From Chitinophagaceae bacterium (GTDB taxonomy: Bacteria; Bacteroidota; Bacteroidia; Chitinophagales; Chitinophagaceae): DNA of 7,169 nucleotides. The stretch is taken from contig JAOQAL010000479.1 in NCBI GenBank assembly GCA_025963615.1, forward strand, positions 1 to 7,169. The letters run 5' to 3'. Positions 5,722 to 7,169 of the stretch are shown here, piece after piece. The notes below the pieces were generated by a model. It did no database searches, was not told where the DNA came from, and saw only the letters and a list, made by a program, of their open reading frames with translations. The stretch's first letter is position 1; each line of letters starts with the position of its first letter. Both the position numbers and the translations under genes were made by a program.

Positions 5722-7169
5722 TCAAAAATAAGGGCACGCATTTCGTACTTCTGTCGTAACACCGTCCTCGAATTTTTTAAAATTATTTATAAATAAACCG
5801 GCGAGAAATTTCGCCTTTTCATCATAGGCGCTTTTGTCTGTCCAGGTATTTCGTGGATTTAATATTTCTGCGGGCACGCCCGGACATTGCTGTGGAACCG
5901 CGAATCCAAATACAGGATCATTTTCAAATGGGACAGTATGAAGTCTTCCATTCAAAGCAGCGGAAATCATTGCCCTTGTGTAGGACAATTTCATTCTTTT
6001 GCCCATACCGAAGGCACCACCTGTCCATCCTGTATTTATGAGCCATACCGTTACCGGGTGCTGTTGTAATTTTTGGCCCAGCATTTTTGCATAAGTTCCG
6101 GGATGCAGGGGGATAAAAGGCGCTCCAAAACAGGCGCTGAATGTTGGTTTGGGTTCGGTGACGCCTGTTTCCGTACCGGCAACCTTTGCCGTATAGCCAC
6201 TGATGAATTGATACATTGCCTGGGCCGCAGTTAGTTTAGAGAGGGGAGGCAAAACACCAAACGCGTCGCAGGTTAAAAAGAAAATATTTTTGGAACACGC
6301 CCAACGGACGGTTCGATGGCGTTGCTGATATAATTCAGCGGATAAGAAACTCTTGTATTTTCGGTAATAGAGGCATCATTAAAATTAATCTGGTTGGTGC
6401 CGGGATAAAAACCAACATTTTCAACCAGGGCACCCGGGCGTATGGCATTGTATATTTCCGGCTCATTTTCTTCCGAAAGACCAATGGTTTTTGCATAACA
6501 GCCACCTTCAAAGTTGAATAGACTGGTTGCTGTCCATCCATGCTCGTCATCACCGATCAATTTACGGTCAGGATCGGCACTCAGTGTGGTTTTACCCGTA
6601 CCGCTAAGCCCAAAGAAAATCGCCGTATCGCCATCTTTCCCGCTATTGGCGCTGCAATGCATGCTTAAAACATTTTTATGTTGCGGTAAAATATAGTTGA
6701 GAATGGTAAAGACTCCTTTTTTTATCTCGCCGGTATAGCCGCTTCCTGCAACAATTATTATTTTATGTTTAAATGAAATGACGGAAGCATTATGTTGGCG
6801 GGTGCCACATTCAACTGGATCCAGGCGTAACCCCGGTGCTGAAATAATATGCCAATCCGGTATAAAATCTTCCAGTTCTTCATCGGTGGGGCGGAGAAAC
6901 ATATTGCAGGCAAATAAATTGTTTGCTGGTTTTTCATTTATAACACGAATGCCCAAGCGATGTTCCGGGTCAGCACAGGCAAAACAATCACGAACCCATA
7001 GTTGCGGCCGGCTGCTTAAATAATTAATTGCTTTTTTATAAATGGTATCAAAATTTCCGGAAGAAATGGGAATATTAAATTCATTCCAGTTAATCGTGTT
7101 ACTGGTAGTTTCATCCTGCACAATGAATTTATCTCTGGGGGAACGTCCGGTAAATTCACCGGTGTGGAT
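5722..7169 (-). pseudogene. pckA: ATP-dependent phosphoenolpyruvate carboxykinase, frameshifted and cut by the window edge
   Basis: PckA converts oxaloacetate and ATP to phosphoenolpyruvate and CO2, the first committed step of gluconeogenesis. The reading frame runs in from beyond 7169 (first visible residues IHTGEFTGRSPRDKF), so roughly the first 50 residues of a normal 530-540 are missing. Visible motifs are the kinase P-loop FFGLSGTGKTTLS (about 6579-6617), GDDEHGW (about 6535-6555) and NFEGGCYAK (about 6491-6517). After a frame change come [21 protein letters not shown] and [14 protein letters not shown]. The first frame stops at 6273-6275 after VGRVPK. The second frame, from 6288 to 5722, carries the rest of the conserved protein without loss. 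One missing A in the A-run (minus strand, 6291-6287) explains this exactly: CCA-AAA-AAT-ATT-TTC would restore the frame. A terminator follows at 5656-5693. Sequencing error, real mutation and -1 slippage are all open, with error or recent mutation more likely. Confidence 0.9.

Overview
The window looks like ordinary chromosomal DNA from a Bacteroidota bacterium, most likely a Chitinophagaceae-type organism. Three things point there. The proteins resemble that group (small acidic DUF2795 protein, GatC, single-domain TrpRS, DUF922 secreted protein). The genes lack clear Shine-Dalgarno sites. Two promoters fit the Bacteroidota pattern TTTG-N19-TAnnTTTG. The taxonomic call rests on remembered family resemblance, not on a search. 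No rRNA, tRNA, CRISPR array, transposase or phage gene is visible.

Layout from left to right. A DUF2795 gene (minus, 101-325) has its own intrinsic terminator (22-54) and a strong promoter match (397-427). Divergent from it is a lolD-type ABC ATPase gene (plus, 545-1204), broken by an in-frame TAA at 890-892. It converges on a minus-strand group, gatC (2695-2985), an orphan MacB/LolD-type ABC ATPase (1874-2587) and a PduO-type cobalamin adenosyltransferase (1232-1804). A 7-bp tandem repeat sits exactly at the convergent lolD/adenosyltransferase junction and forms the end of the adenosyltransferase. Divergent from gatC are trpS (3170-4168) and a deoxynucleoside kinase (4272-4907), both on the plus strand. 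Then on the minus strand come a secreted DUF922 protein with an HEQGH motif (5043-5600) and pckA (5722 to beyond 7169). pckA is followed by a clear intrinsic terminator (5656-5693) and is frameshifted in an A-run at 6287-6291.

The genes are mainly housekeeping: translation quality and charging (GatC, TrpS), nucleotide salvage (deoxynucleoside kinase), gluconeogenesis (PckA), cofactor activation (adenosyltransferase) and envelope transport (LolD). I see no convincing new defence, mobile or biosynthetic system. The most notable signals are the two interrupted normally conserved genes within 7 kb (a nonsense codon in lolD and a 1-nt deletion in pckA) and the heptamer-phased repeats at gene ends. 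The two lesions may be sequence errors or real decay, and the sequence alone cannot decide. No gene-free stretch exceeds 300 bases; the longest is the divergent promoter region at 326-544.
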